Positions 1-7,806 of a stretch of 64,000 nucleotides of DNA are shown here, piece by piece. The translations under genes and the position numbers were made by a program. Position 1 is the stretch's first letter, and each line of letters starts with the position of its first letter. The stretch comes from Sphingomonas aerophila (GTDB lineage: Bacteria > Pseudomonadota > Alphaproteobacteria > Sphingomonadales > Sphingomonadaceae), in the NCBI RefSeq assembly GCF_014199305.1, contig NZ_JACIJK010000006.1:62001-126000 (forward strand), read 5' to 3'. The notes beneath the pieces are model-generated. The model did no database searches, had not been told where the DNA came from, and was given only the letters and a program-made list of their open reading frames with translations.

Positions 1-2
1 CC

Positions 3-401
3 CTGCCGATCGGGCGCGACCCCGCCGCGGTTCGTCAACGTATCGAGATGCTGGAGCGCGTGCTGGAAGGCCTCGTTCGTATTCCAGGCACGAACAGGAA
101 GCTTGGCTTGGACGTGATCCTTGACCTGCTACCCTTTGCTGGCAGCACCGTCGGCGCCGCGCTCGGCAGCTACCTTGCCTGGGAGGCGCACAATCTTGGC
201 ATGTCGAAAACGCAGGTCGCGCGCATGGCGGGCAACATCGGCGTCGACTGGGCCTTGGGAATGATCCCCTTTGTGGGCGCGATCCCAGACTTCTTCTTTC
301 GATCGAACACGCGCAATCTGCGGTTGGTGAAGCGGCACCTGGACCGCCATCACCCCGCAACGGCAACCGTTGACGTCAGCGCGCCCCGCGCCAGATCTTG
401 A
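3..401 (+). CDS. DUF4112 domain-containing protein (5' end outside window)
   Basis: A small membrane-associated protein of unknown function in the DUF4112 family. The reading frame is open to the window edge: residues upstream of the first internal ATG (position 48) read LPIGRDPAAVRQRIE, which is the usual N-terminal phrase of this family, so the true start lies just outside. Visible signatures are the two hydrophobic stretches around LDVILDLLPFAGS and DWALGMIPFVGAIPDFFF, followed by the family's RSNTRNLRLVKRHLDRHH tail. The last 26 bases overlap, tail to tail, the 3' end of the RNase T2 gene on the other strand. Family assignment is from recognised motifs; no function is claimed. Confidence 0.8.
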   Translation: MPIGRDPAAVRQRIEMLERVLEGLVRIPGTNRKLGLDVILDLLPFAGSTVGAALGSYLAWEAHNLGMSKTQVARMAGNIGVDWALGMIPFVGAIPDFFFRSNTRNLRLVKRHLDRHHPATATVDVSAPRARS

Positions 402-1089
402 GCGCCACCCGCCGCGGCAGTCCGCCCTGGTGAACGGGGCAGGGCTGCGGCCGGAACGCCTTGTTCAAACAGAACCAGATCTCGTCCAGCCATCCCTGCC
501 GATTAGCTGTTACGCGCATATGATCGCCACGCATTCCCGGATTTGCACGCGCGACCGCATCGGCGAACGCGCCTGCCGTCAGGGCGCCCCGCGACAACTG
601 ATCCATGTCCGGGAATCGAAGCCGTGCATATAGCCCTGTGGAACGCTGGAAATAACGGGCGGGCGACAGGCCGGGCATGCAGGTGCCGTGCTTCGCCCAT
701 TCGTGCTGCAGCAACTGCGCCGACGGTGTCGAGCACAGATTGCCCCGGATCACTGTTGCGGGCAGCAAGCCGGTCGGGCGGCAATATTGCGGCCAGTCCT
801 TGCCCACCCCGTCGGGCCACAGTCCGTGCAGCGTAAAACCAAAGCGATTGCCCGACCCGCATTGCAACCGCGCGGATTGGTCGCGCGCGTGCTCATGGCA
901 ATATTGTGGGGCCCAGGTCACGGCCAGCGTATAACCGCCGATGGGCACGACCCGCGTGGGCTGGCTGGCGCTCGGCAGGTCGGGACGTGGGCGCTCAATG
1001 CTGCCCGGTACGGTGCACCGATATGCCTGCGCCTGCGCGCCGGCGATGGGAACGGCTGCCAGCAGCAGCGCGGTCCAGCGCGCCTTCAC
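376..1089 (-). CDS. Ribonuclease T2 family protein, secreted
   Basis: An endoribonuclease of the RNase T2 type that would cleave RNA in the periplasm or outside the cell via a 2',3'-cyclic phosphate. The 237-residue protein begins with a signal peptide (about residues 1-20, ending AGAQA). Both catalytic blocks are present: CAS1 FTLHGLWPD (His88) and CAS2 HEWAKHGTC (His129, Glu130, Lys133, His134), and several cysteines are available for disulfides. The start is GTG at 1089, and it shares a GTGA overlap with the stop of the upstream membrane protein gene, so the two are translationally coupled. Function beyond RNA scavenging is not visible from context. Confidence 0.9.
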   Translation of the reverse strand: MKARWTALLLAAVPIAGAQAQAYRCTVPGSIERPRPDLPSASQPTRVVPIGGYTLAVTWAPQYCHEHARDQSARLQCGSGNRFGFTLHGLWPDGVGKDWPQYCRPTGLLPATVIRGNLCSTPSAQLLQHEWAKHGTCMPGLSPARYFQRSTGLYARLRFPDMDQLSRGALTAGAFADAVARANPGMRGDHMRVTANRQGWLDEIWFCLNKAFRPQPCPVHQGGLPRRVALKIWRGAR

Positions 1090-1553
1090 GACGGCATCTC
1101 CGGATCGGTGTAGCCGGGCCCGGTCACGCCCTCCTCATAATCCCCAATCTCGCCGAACCATTCCCGTGCATCGGCGCGAAACAGCAAGGCCGCCGCGATG
1201 ATGGCGACCACCGCCGCCGCGATCGTCAGCAGCGACGACACGGGGTGGCGGAAGTTCGATCCCATCAGGTTGATCAGCGTGACCAGCGCACGCAGGCCGC
1301 CCAACGTCGCGACGATCAGCACCCCCCATTTGCCCGTCAGGCTGCGGTGCAGCACCATGTACCATAGCAACAGACAGAACAGGGCCACGATGCCGGTAAG
1401 CGTCGGCAGTGCCCAGTGCGCGATGGGCGCGGATTGCGGGTTCGCTTCCAGCATCGCCTGCACGCGCACGCGGCTGACCCAAGCGGCGACGATCGATAGC
1501 AGGATGGACAAAAGCCACAGCCGCCCAAAGGTGACGATTGATGCCGGTCTCAT
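1086..1553 (-). CDS. Hypothetical membrane protein, four predicted helices
   Basis: A 155-residue protein I do not recognise by name. It contains about four hydrophobic segments (near residues 10-27, 48-68, 79-98 and 105-126) and a short acidic, proline-ending soluble tail (EWFGEIGDYEEG...). The layout is that of a small inner-membrane protein. It lies 60 bases downstream of nadC on the same strand and overlaps the RNase T2 start by four bases, so it probably belongs to a nadC - membrane protein - RNase T2 transcription unit. A GGGAG element lies about 14 bases before the ATG, which is long, so the start is moderately secure. Confidence 0.65.
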   Translation of the reverse strand: MRPASIVTFGRLWLLSILLSIVAAWVSRVRVQAMLEANPQSAPIAHWALPTLTGIVALFCLLLWYMVLHRSLTGKWGVLIVATLGGLRALVTLINLMGSNFRHPVSSLLTIAAAVVAIIAAALLFRADAREWFGEIGDYEEGVTGPGYTDPEMPS

Positions 1554-1613
1554 GTCGCGAAATCTGCTCCCTGTAAGTCGATGAAGCTAGCCGGTTCATG
1601 CCCGGCCCGCCAG

Positions 1614-2450
1614 TCAGGCCGTGGCGAAATCCAGCCCGATATCAGCGGCCGGTGCCGATTGGGTCAGCCGGCCCACCGAGACGAAATCGACCCCCGTCTC
1701 CGCGATCGCCCGGATCGTCTCAAGATTGACTCCGCCAGACGCTTCGGTTGGCACGCGGCCACCCACCAGCGTTACCGCTCCGCGCAAGATGGCCGGCGGC
1801 ATGTTGTCGAGCAGCAACCGCGTTGCGCCCGCCGCGAGGGCCGGCTCGATCTGATCGACCCGATCCACCTCCACGATCACTTCCGCGATCCCGGCCGATC
1901 GTGCCCGGCGTACCGCCTCGGAGACGCCGCCCGCGACAGCGACATGATTGTCCTTGATCATCGCCGCGTCCCACAGCCCCATGCGGTGATTGCTCGCCCC
2001 ACCCATCCGGGTGGCGTACTTCTCCAGGCGGCGCAGGCCGGGCAGTGTCTTGCGCGTGTCGAGCAACGTCGCACCCGTTCCGGCGATCTTGTCGACATAG
2101 CTGCGCGTCAGTGTCGCGATGCCCGACAGATGCTGAACGGTATTAAGGGCGGAGCGCTCCGCGGTCAGCATGGCACGCGCCCTGCCCTCCAGCCGCATCA
2201 GGTCCGTTCCCGCCGGCACGCGCGCGCCGTCGTCCACCAGCCGTTCGACCCGGACTTCCGGGTCGAGCGCACGGAAGAAGGCTTCGGCAATCTCCAGCCC
2301 CGCGACCGTGATCGCGTCACGGCTGTCCATCACGCCGGTGAAGCGCGCGTCATCGGGTATGACGGCGGCAGAGGTGGTGTCCCCCGCCCCGCCCAGATCC
2401 TCGGCCAGTGTCGCGCGAACGAACGCGTCCAGGTCCAATCCGTCGATCAT
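1614..2450 (-). CDS. nadC: Nicotinate-nucleotide diphosphorylase (carboxylating)
   Basis: Converts quinolinate and PRPP to nicotinate mononucleotide, CO2 and pyrophosphate in de novo NAD synthesis. The 278-residue length is normal for the family. Diagnostic QPRTase motifs are visible: the LDTRKTLPGLR block, RMGGASNHRMGL, and IKDNH for substrate binding, then EVDRVDQ and the LLLDNM barrel strands. The gene stands apart from nadA (1.2 kb away on the same strand), with the ppk2 pair on the opposite strand between them, so this is not a classic nadABC operon. No nadB or aspartate dehydrogenase gene is in the window. Confidence 0.95.
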   Translation of the reverse strand: MIDGLDLDAFVRATLAEDLGGAGDTTSAAVIPDDARFTGVMDSRDAITVAGLEIAEAFFRALDPEVRVERLVDDGARVPAGTDLMRLEGRARAMLTAERSALNTVQHLSGIATLTRSYVDKIAGTGATLLDTRKTLPGLRRLEKYATRMGGASNHRMGLWDAAMIKDNHVAVAGGVSEAVRRARSAGIAEVIVEVDRVDQIEPALAAGATRLLLDNMPPAILRGAVTLVGGRVPTEASGGVNLETIRAIAETGVDFVSVGRLTQSAPAADIGLDFATA

Positions 2451-2563
2451 GTGCTTGCCGGTCCCCTTGCCCGCCCGATGGTGCCCTGGCCCTATACGCG
2501 TCGCTGCCGACGAGGGAACCCGACCCGGTGATCCGATCGTTGATCGGCAAAGGAGTTCACCTC

Positions 2564-2905
2564 ATGCCCACAGATCAGCCCAACAACACTGCGACTGAAG
2601 CGCTGCCAACCGACGCGCGCGAAGATCGCACGGCGGCGGCAGTGGTCACCGACGAGCGACTGGACCAGCCGCCGGGCGGCGGTGGGCTGGGGGGGCTGTC
2701 TGCGGCGCAAGACCCGCTGAGTGGAACGGGTTCGGTCGCAGGCGGCACCTCTCCCAACAGCCCCATCGACGTGCCCGTCCCGGCGTCCTCACTCGACGAA
2801 AATGGCCAAAACCCTTCGGCCGAGCGGAGCGTGCAGACCGAGGTGTCACGCGATCGATCACCCGAACCGCAGCCGCTCTCCGGCTCGGGGGCTGGCCACC
2901 AGTGA
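2564..2905 (+). CDS. Small disordered hypothetical protein upstream of ppk2
   Basis: A 113-residue protein, rich in Gly, Pro, Ser, Asp and Glu, with no predicted fold, signal or membrane segment (for example QPPGGGGLGGLSAAQDP). I chose ATG 2564 because AAAGGAG sits eight bases before it; the frame is open further upstream but that would overlap nadC on the other strand. Its stop shares a GTGA overlap with the GTG start of ppk2, so the two are coupled and its product may be an accessory or simply a leader that delivers ribosomes. A GGAAC box (2515) and CGTT (2538) lie upstream with an 18-base spacer, close to but not matching the EcfG stress promoter spacing. Confidence 0.6.
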   Translation: MPTDQPNNTATEALPTDAREDRTAAAVVTDERLDQPPGGGGLGGLSAAQDPLSGTGSVAGGTSPNSPIDVPVPASSLDENGQNPSAERSVQTEVSRDRSPEPQPLSGSGAGHQ

Positions 2906-3666
2906 GCAACGACAAGGACGACAAGCAGGCGGCCGACGATGCGCTGCAACTAGGCCTTGTTCAGACCCAGCAAGCCATGGCAGCCACCGGCCAGCGCGCG
3001 ATCGTGGTGTTGGAAGGGCGGGACGCCGCCGGCAAGGACGGGACGATCAAGACGCTAACGGAGCATCTGTCGGTTCGAAACACGCGAGTCGTTGCACTGC
3101 CCAAGCCGTCCGATCGCGAGCGGGGGCAATGGTATTGGCAACGCTACGTGTCGCACTTCCCGGCGGCGGGCGAGATCGTGATCTTCAACCGCAGCTGGTA
3201 CAATCGCGCCGGCGTGGAGGTTGTAAACGGCTTCTCGACGCCAGCCGAACAGGCTCAGTTCCTGGCGGACGTGCCGGGCTTCGAGCGCATGCTGGTCGAG
3301 AGCGGGATCACGCTGATCAAGTTCTGGCTGGATATCGACAAGGACGAACAGGACCGGCGCCTTCGTGCACGCCGGGAGGACCCGCTCAAGGCGCTGAAGA
3401 TCTCGCCACTAGATGCAGTCGCGCAAGATAAATGGGACGCGTACACCGCCGCCCGTGATGCGATGCTGGCGGGCAGCCATACACCGGACGCGCCATGGAC
3501 GTGCGTGCGTGCCGACCACAAGAAACAGGCACGTCGTGCGATCATACGTCACTTGCTGCGCCAGATCGGGCCCGACAAGGTGGCCCAGGAGGTCAAGAAA
3601 CCCGACCCCGACATACTCTTCACCTTTGAACCCGCCGCCATCGGCGACGGGCGCCTCGCGCGGTGA
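2902..3666 (+). CDS. ppk2: Polyphosphate kinase 2 family protein
   Basis: A nucleotide phosphotransferase that uses inorganic polyphosphate to phosphorylate nucleoside diphosphates (or runs in reverse), cytoplasmic. The 254-residue protein has the PPK2 fold signatures: Walker A EGRDAAGKDG (about residues 38-47), the Walker B/lid region IFNRSWYNRAGVE (about 94-106), and the DRRLRARREDP and DKWDAY blocks. Single-domain length fits PPK2 class I. It starts with GTG at 2902, overlapping the stop of the small upstream gene by four bases. Whether it prefers GDP or ADP cannot be read from sequence. Its 3' end faces nadA with a 19-base gap. Confidence 0.92.
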   Translation: MSNDKDDKQAADDALQLGLVQTQQAMAATGQRAIVVLEGRDAAGKDGTIKTLTEHLSVRNTRVVALPKPSDRERGQWYWQRYVSHFPAAGEIVIFNRSWYNRAGVEVVNGFSTPAEQAQFLADVPGFERMLVESGITLIKFWLDIDKDEQDRRLRARREDPLKALKISPLDAVAQDKWDAYTAARDAMLAGSHTPDAPWTCVRADHKKQARRAIIRHLLRQIGPDKVAQEVKKPDPDILFTFEPAAIGDGRLAR

Positions 3667-3685
3667 CACGCGGGCGCCCGGACGC

Positions 3686-4684
3686 TTAATCTCCCGTGAC
3701 GCGCGCTGGACCCAGGTCACCCCGACCAACGGTCGACTCCGCCATGGTCAGCATCGCATCAAGGCTCTTCTTGGCGCGCAGCCGCAGTCCCTCTTCGATC
3801 TCGATCTTCGGCTGGAGATCGCGGAGTGCGACGTAAAGCTTCTCCATCGTGTTCAGCGCCATGTACGGGCAGATGTTGCAGTTGCAGTTCCCGTCGGCAC
3901 CCGGCGCGCCGATGAACTGCTTGCCGGGCAGTGCCTTCTCCATCTGGTGAATGATGTGCGGCTCGGTCGCGACGATCAGCGTGTCGCCGGGGAAGCTCTT
4001 CGCAAACTCGAGGATGCCACGCGTGGAGCCCACATAGTCGGCATGGTCCAGGATCACCGCGGGGCACTCCGGATGCGCTGCGATCGGGGCACCAGGGTGC
4101 AGAGCCTTGAGCTTCAGCAACTCGGTTTCGCTGAACGCCTCGTGCACGATGCACACGCCTGGCCACAACAACAGGTCACGCCCGGTCTTGCGCGCCAGAT
4201 AGCCGCCAAGGTTGCGGTCCGGGCCGAAGATGATCTTCTGGTCCGCCGGCAACTTCGCCAGGATCGTTTCCGCCGAAGACGACGTGACGATGATGTCGGA
4301 CAGCCCCTTCACCTCGGCCGAACAGTTGATGTAGGTCAGCGCGATATGGTCCGGGTGCGCGGCACGGAATGCCGCGAACTGCTCGGGCGGGCAGCTGTCT
4401 TCCAGGCTGCAGCCGGCATCCATGTCGGGCAGCACGACCGTCTTCGTTGGCGACAGGATCTTGGCCGTTTCCGCCATGAAGCGCACGCCGCAAAAGGCGA
4501 TCACGTCCGCGTCCGTTTCCGCAGCCTTGCGGCTGAGGTCCAGGCTGTCGCCGACGAAGTCCGCCAGGTCCTGCAACTCGGGCTTCTGGTAGTAATGCGC
4601 CAGGATCACCGCGTTGCGTTCACGGCGAAGGCGGTCGATCTCGGCACGAAGGTCGAGGCCGGACAAGGATGTTGGCTGTTCCAT
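3686..4684 (-). CDS. nadA: Quinolinate synthase NadA
   Basis: Condenses iminoaspartate with dihydroxyacetone phosphate to quinolinate; a [4Fe-4S] enzyme of NAD synthesis. With the ATG at 4684 the protein has 332 residues, a usual length for alphaproteobacterial NadA. The iron-sulfur ligands are visible: Cys92 in DAGCSLEDSC, Cys207 in HPECP, and the GNCNCNICPYM group near 267-272. LAHYYQKPE near the N terminus is the typical substrate loop. The frame is open to a TTG at 4720, adding 12 residues with no better ribosome site, so I kept the ATG. It is downstream of a bactofilin and two small unknown genes on the same strand. Confidence 0.95.
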   Translation of the reverse strand: MEQPTSLSGLDLRAEIDRLRRERNAVILAHYYQKPELQDLADFVGDSLDLSRKAAETDADVIAFCGVRFMAETAKILSPTKTVVLPDMDAGCSLEDSCPPEQFAAFRAAHPDHIALTYINCSAEVKGLSDIIVTSSSAETILAKLPADQKIIFGPDRNLGGYLARKTGRDLLLWPGVCIVHEAFSETELLKLKALHPGAPIAAHPECPAVILDHADYVGSTRGILEFAKSFPGDTLIVATEPHIIHQMEKALPGKQFIGAPGADGNCNCNICPYMALNTMEKLYVALRDLQPKIEIEEGLRLRAKKSLDAMLTMAESTVGRGDLGPARVTGD

Positions 4685-4749
4685 GTCGTCGCAAATGGTC
4701 CGGTGTGGACCTGCGATCAAGCCTTGATGCGAGACGGCACCGTCCTCGG

Positions 4750-5121
4750 CTAGTCGAAGTCGTCGAACTGAAAGGGCGAGCGCTCAATCTGGCCTGAAAA
4801 CGGCCTTGGCGGTTTTGATCTGATCGTGGCCGGGCTCGCCGGCATAGGCTCATGCGAAGGCGATAAGGGCCGCTCCTCCGGATTTGCCTCGGCTGATTGT
4901 TCTCCGGCATCCTGGGCCCGCATTGCGACCGCCAAGTTGCCCGGCGGCTGGGCACTCCAGACAATGCGAAACCCGTGCGGCACGTGCCATCGGCCAAACG
5001 CCGATCGGACCATGTCACGCCCGCATCGCGCGCATCTCGTGAAGCAATAACCACCATTCCACCGCCCACCAGGGATGGGCGGGTGCAATCCCAGCCGGCA
5101 CAGAAGGCGGGGCAAGATCAC
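4750..5121 (-). CDS. Hypothetical protein with short zinc-ribbon-like Cys motif
   Basis: A 123-residue protein that I do not recognise. Its N-terminal third carries CRLGLH followed by YCFTRCARCGRDM, a cysteine/histidine pattern suggestive of a small metal-binding knuckle, then an aromatic stretch (FGRWHVPHGFRIVW). The C-terminal half is low-complexity, Pro/Ser/Glu-rich and probably disordered, ending in an acidic FDDFD. The likely start is GTG at 5121, three bases after GGGAG. It sits 15 bases after another small gene and 65 bases before nadA, all leftward, so it probably shares their transcript. Confidence 0.6.
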   Translation of the reverse strand: MILPRLLCRLGLHPPIPGGRWNGGYCFTRCARCGRDMVRSAFGRWHVPHGFRIVWSAQPPGNLAVAMRAQDAGEQSAEANPEERPLSPSHEPMPASPATIRSKPPRPFSGQIERSPFQFDDFD

Positions 5122-5136
5122 CGGCTCCCGTCCGCC

Positions 5137-5505
5137 TCACCGCATCCATTGCTGCGGGTCTGAAGGGTCGGCTGGCCGCGCCCGCGCCGGCTCCACTGCA
5201 GCCGCGCTGGTGTTCGCCCCCAGCATTGCCCGGCACCGTTCCATCGCTCGCCGCACAAAGGCCTGCCGCAATGAAGGGTCGGGGTCGTACAGGTTTATGA
5301 ACTCCCGGAACTTAAAGACCGTCAGGCATTGATAGAGGAAGCCTGGCAGCAACGCCTTCGCCCGCGACTGCAACAAGTCAGATCGGCAGTTCGAATAGGT
5401 GTTCGCCTGCGATCGATTGGGCGTTCCCCCGCCCGCGATCCCACACAAGAGCTCTTCGAGCACGTCGATCGCGTTACGTTCGTCCACGGGCGCACCGTCC
5501 GACAC
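5137..5505 (-). CDS. Hypothetical protein
   Basis: A 122-residue protein with no recognised family. It looks soluble and largely helical: an acidic N-terminal helix (NAIDVLEELLCGIAGG), a middle segment with two cysteines (SQANTYSNCRSDL), and a well-packed helical region around FLYQCLTVFKFREFINLYDP, then RQAFVRRAMERCRAMLG; the last 20 residues are Ala/Pro-rich. GTG at 5505 is supported by a GGAG eight bases upstream. It lies between the bactofilin gene (47 bases away) and a small Cys-rich gene (15 bases away), which argues for a shared operon; a link to bactofilin function would be a guess. Confidence 0.55.
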   Translation of the reverse strand: MSDGAPVDERNAIDVLEELLCGIAGGGTPNRSQANTYSNCRSDLLQSRAKALLPGFLYQCLTVFKFREFINLYDPDPSLRQAFVRRAMERCRAMLGANTSAAAVEPARARPADPSDPQQWMR

Positions 5506-5552
5506 CGGCCTAACTCCGCCGGCAAGGGACCGGGACAGTTACGGGCCGGCGC

Positions 5553-5990
5553 TCAATCAACATAGACACGACGCGGATTCGCGTGATCGGGAGAATCCAC
5601 CAGCTTCAGGCCAGTGTCGGGCGCCGGCACCGGTGCGGACGCGTCGCTGCCGCGATGCTTGAAGCTGCCCTCAACGACAGCGCTCGCGCTCACTTTCAGG
5701 CGAGCATAGCTGACATTGCCGGAAACCCGTCCGCCCGGCTCCACCGCCAAGTCGCCGGCCTCGATCGTCCCTTCGACCAAGCCGGAAACTCGGACGCGCT
5801 CGGCATAGATGCCACCGGCCACTGAACCGCCTTCGTCCACGAACACGGTGGAGCAGCGAACGTCACCCTGCACGCGTCCCGCGATCTGAAGATCGGTCGA
5901 ACAGGCAACGTCGCCGGTGATGCTGATGCCTGCCGTGATCGTCGCCGGTGCCGCCCGGGCATGAATATCGCGCCCGTCTCCAGTGCTCAT
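5553..5990 (-). CDS. Bactofilin family polymer-forming protein
   Basis: A cytoskeletal protein that self-assembles, without nucleotide, into filaments used for localising cell-wall enzymes or shaping the cell. The 145-residue product shows the bactofilin core as a regular beta-helix of short repeats (SITGDV, QIAGRVQGDV, GSVAGGIYAERV, SGLVEGTIEAGDL, GGRVSGNVSYARL), each with Gly turns, flanked by short flexible ends. ATG 5990 follows GGGGAG by seven bases. The C-terminal tail (about 30 residues) is Pro/Ser/Ala-rich. It heads a leftward set of four genes ending with nadA. Confidence 0.9.
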   Translation of the reverse strand: MSTGDGRDIHARAAPATITAGISITGDVACSTDLQIAGRVQGDVRCSTVFVDEGGSVAGGIYAERVRVSGLVEGTIEAGDLAVEPGGRVSGNVSYARLKVSASAVVEGSFKHRGSDASAPVPAPDTGLKLVDSPDHANPRRVYVD

Positions 5991-6141
5991 CGATGTTCTC
6001 CCCTGGACGGCATCAGCCTCCCCCGATGGAGGGCGAAGCTGGCGCTCAAGATCCGGGATGAAGAGTATCGGGCGTTCCTGCGGTTCACCAGTACCGCAAA
6101 AACGTGCCCCGATTCCGCGCAGCGCGTGTCACCTGGAAGGA

Positions 6142-6879
6142 CTAACGGCGGTTCTGCGTCACCTGGTCGAGCGAACGGGACACATCCCACCGCTCGTTGC
6201 TGGGCACGGGCTCGTCGGCAAAGCGGACACGCACGGTGGCGTCCAGCCCCGTCGCGCGCAGCGGCATGGCGAAGCTCCGCTCCACCGCCCGCCGAGTCGC
6301 GTCGCGGGCCAGGCGCATCGGCATCGCATCGCGCGCTTGCCGGATGAGCTCGGCCTGCCCCGCCCGGCGATTGGCTGTGTCGAGTGCCTGGCCGGCATCG
6401 GTCAGCCGCGCGAGAACGCCGCCCGTCCCATATTCCCGCACAGCGTTCAGGTCGACCTGCGGCCCGTCGATCTCAACGGGCGGCAGACGCACGGACAGGA
6501 CTTTCGTTGCCGGGTCCCAACTCACGTCCCGCTGAGTCAGCTTGGCAAGATCCACCTCATACCTGACCAGCCCGGGCATGATCAGCGTCTTCTCGGTCGA
6601 AAGACCCAACTGAGTACGACAGCTGGTGACTACCGCCACAAAGCGCGCCGCGAACGCGGACAGCCGGTTCTGTTCGCGCAAGCCCTCCAGACTGGCAGAG
6701 GCGATGGTGACAGGATCGGGAGCAAGCTTGCTCGACAGATAGCGCTGCACACCCCAGAGCCCCGCCACGCCGGCCAGTGCCAACAGCAGCAGCGCCACGG
6801 CAAACTGGATCAAGCATCCCGGCCCCCGCCTTCCCGCGCCGCCGGGCGCCGATTCGGCTGGCGTCACCGGCGCGCCCAT
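6142..6879 (-). CDS. DUF4230 domain-containing membrane-anchored protein
   Basis: A 245-residue protein with one transmembrane anchor (about residues 22-44, CLIQFAVALLLLALAGVAGLW) and a periplasmic DUF4230 domain. The domain is recognisable from the conserved ARFVAVVTS segment, the LIMPGLVRYEVDLAKL strand and the VRLPPVEI strand, followed by a helical C-terminal region. DUF4230 proteins have no settled function; they resemble membrane-linked sensing or binding domains. Its ATG overlaps the 3' end of the MBL hydrolase gene by 16 bases, so it is the last gene of the blaI-like - M56 - MBL - DUF4230 series. Confidence 0.8.
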   Translation of the reverse strand: MGAPVTPAESAPGGAGRRGPGCLIQFAVALLLLALAGVAGLWGVQRYLSSKLAPDPVTIASASLEGLREQNRLSAFAARFVAVVTSCRTQLGLSTEKTLIMPGLVRYEVDLAKLTQRDVSWDPATKVLSVRLPPVEIDGPQVDLNAVREYGTGGVLARLTDAGQALDTANRRAGQAELIRQARDAMPMRLARDATRRAVERSFAMPLRATGLDATVRVRFADEPVPSNERWDVSRSLDQVTQNRR

Positions 6880-7718
6880 GCGCCATCCTCCTGCCCGACA
6901 AGTCCGCGGGCGCCGAGATCGAGCAAATGGGCCAACACCGATCCCTTCGCTGCCGGCAACAGCCTGGGGTCGAGCGACGCGTACATGTCGGGCAGCAGCG
7001 CTTCCACCGGCCGGGCCCCGCCGGCGAGCAGCCGCAGGATCTGCCCCTCGCGGTGTTTGCGATGGCCCAGCATTCCACGTACCAGGCGGCGGGGCTGCTC
7101 CACCGCATCGCCATGGCCGGGATAATAGATGCGGTCGTCACGCCCCATCAGCTTTTCCAAGCTCGCCATATACTGACCCATATCGCCATCGGGCGGCAGC
7201 ACGACTGTCGTCGACCAGCCCATGACGTGGTCGCCCGAGAACAGCGCGCCCGTTTCGGGCAGCGCGAAGGCGACGTGGTTGGAGGTGTGGCCAGGAGTTG
7301 CCACTGCGGTCAGCGTCCAGCCAGTACCGACCACGCTTTCGCCATCGGCCAGCACCCGATCAGGCGCATAGATCGCATCGAATGATGCATCCGCCCGCGC
7401 CGCCGCCTCCGCCGGGGCGAACGGGGCGGCCCCGATGATCGGCGCTCCGGTCGCAGCGGCTAGTGCGCGGGCGCCTGGGCTATGATCGCGATGGTGGTGG
7501 GTGATCAGGATGGCCTTGACCGGCCGCCCGGCAATCTCGGCTAGCATCGCCTGTTGATGCGGGTCGCTCTCAGGCCCCGGATCGATCACCGCCAGATCTT
7601 CGGTGCCGATCAGGTAGGATTGCGTTCCCGTGTGGGTGTAGGGCGACGGATTGGGCGCGAGCAGGCGTGTGACCAGCGGCTCTAGCCTGATGGGAATACC
7701 GGTCGGGGCCTCGGCCAT
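6864..7718 (-). CDS. MBL-fold hydrolase, LACTB2-like
   Basis: A two-metal hydrolase of the metallo-beta-lactamase fold. The 284-residue protein carries the metal motif THHHRDH (His74, His76, Asp78, His79), a GHTSNH histidine, GDHVMG and the final YPGHG. After the fold comes a winged-helix-like tail (HRKHREGQILRLL ... LLPAAKGSVLAHLLDL), the arrangement of the LACTB2 group, whose studied members act on nucleic acid or thioesters rather than beta-lactams. I took ATG 7718 (MAEAPTGIP); the frame is open further but would run into the upstream M56 gene. Being directly downstream of a BlaI/BlaR1-type pair is suggestive of co-regulation, but the gap is 88 bases. Confidence 0.85.
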   Translation of the reverse strand: MAEAPTGIPIRLEPLVTRLLAPNPSPYTHTGTQSYLIGTEDLAVIDPGPESDPHQQAMLAEIAGRPVKAILITHHHRDHSPGARALAAATGAPIIGAAPFAPAEAAARADASFDAIYAPDRVLADGESVVGTGWTLTAVATPGHTSNHVAFALPETGALFSGDHVMGWSTTVVLPPDGDMGQYMASLEKLMGRDDRIYYPGHGDAVEQPRRLVRGMLGHRKHREGQILRLLAGGARPVEALLPDMYASLDPRLLPAAKGSVLAHLLDLGARGLVGQEDGAWARR

Positions 7719-7806
7719 GGGGGCCAGATGGTCCGGTCGGCGTCGCTTGGCAACCCCGACTGCTCGCGGCGTGCTTTGTGGCCATGCCGCGAGCAGTGGG
7801 CCTGTA

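Noticed and set aside
2515..2541. EcfG promoter before the small gene upstream of ppk2
   Set aside because: GGAAC and CGTT are 18 bases apart, outside the 16-17 range, and the implied start would fall on the ribosome site.
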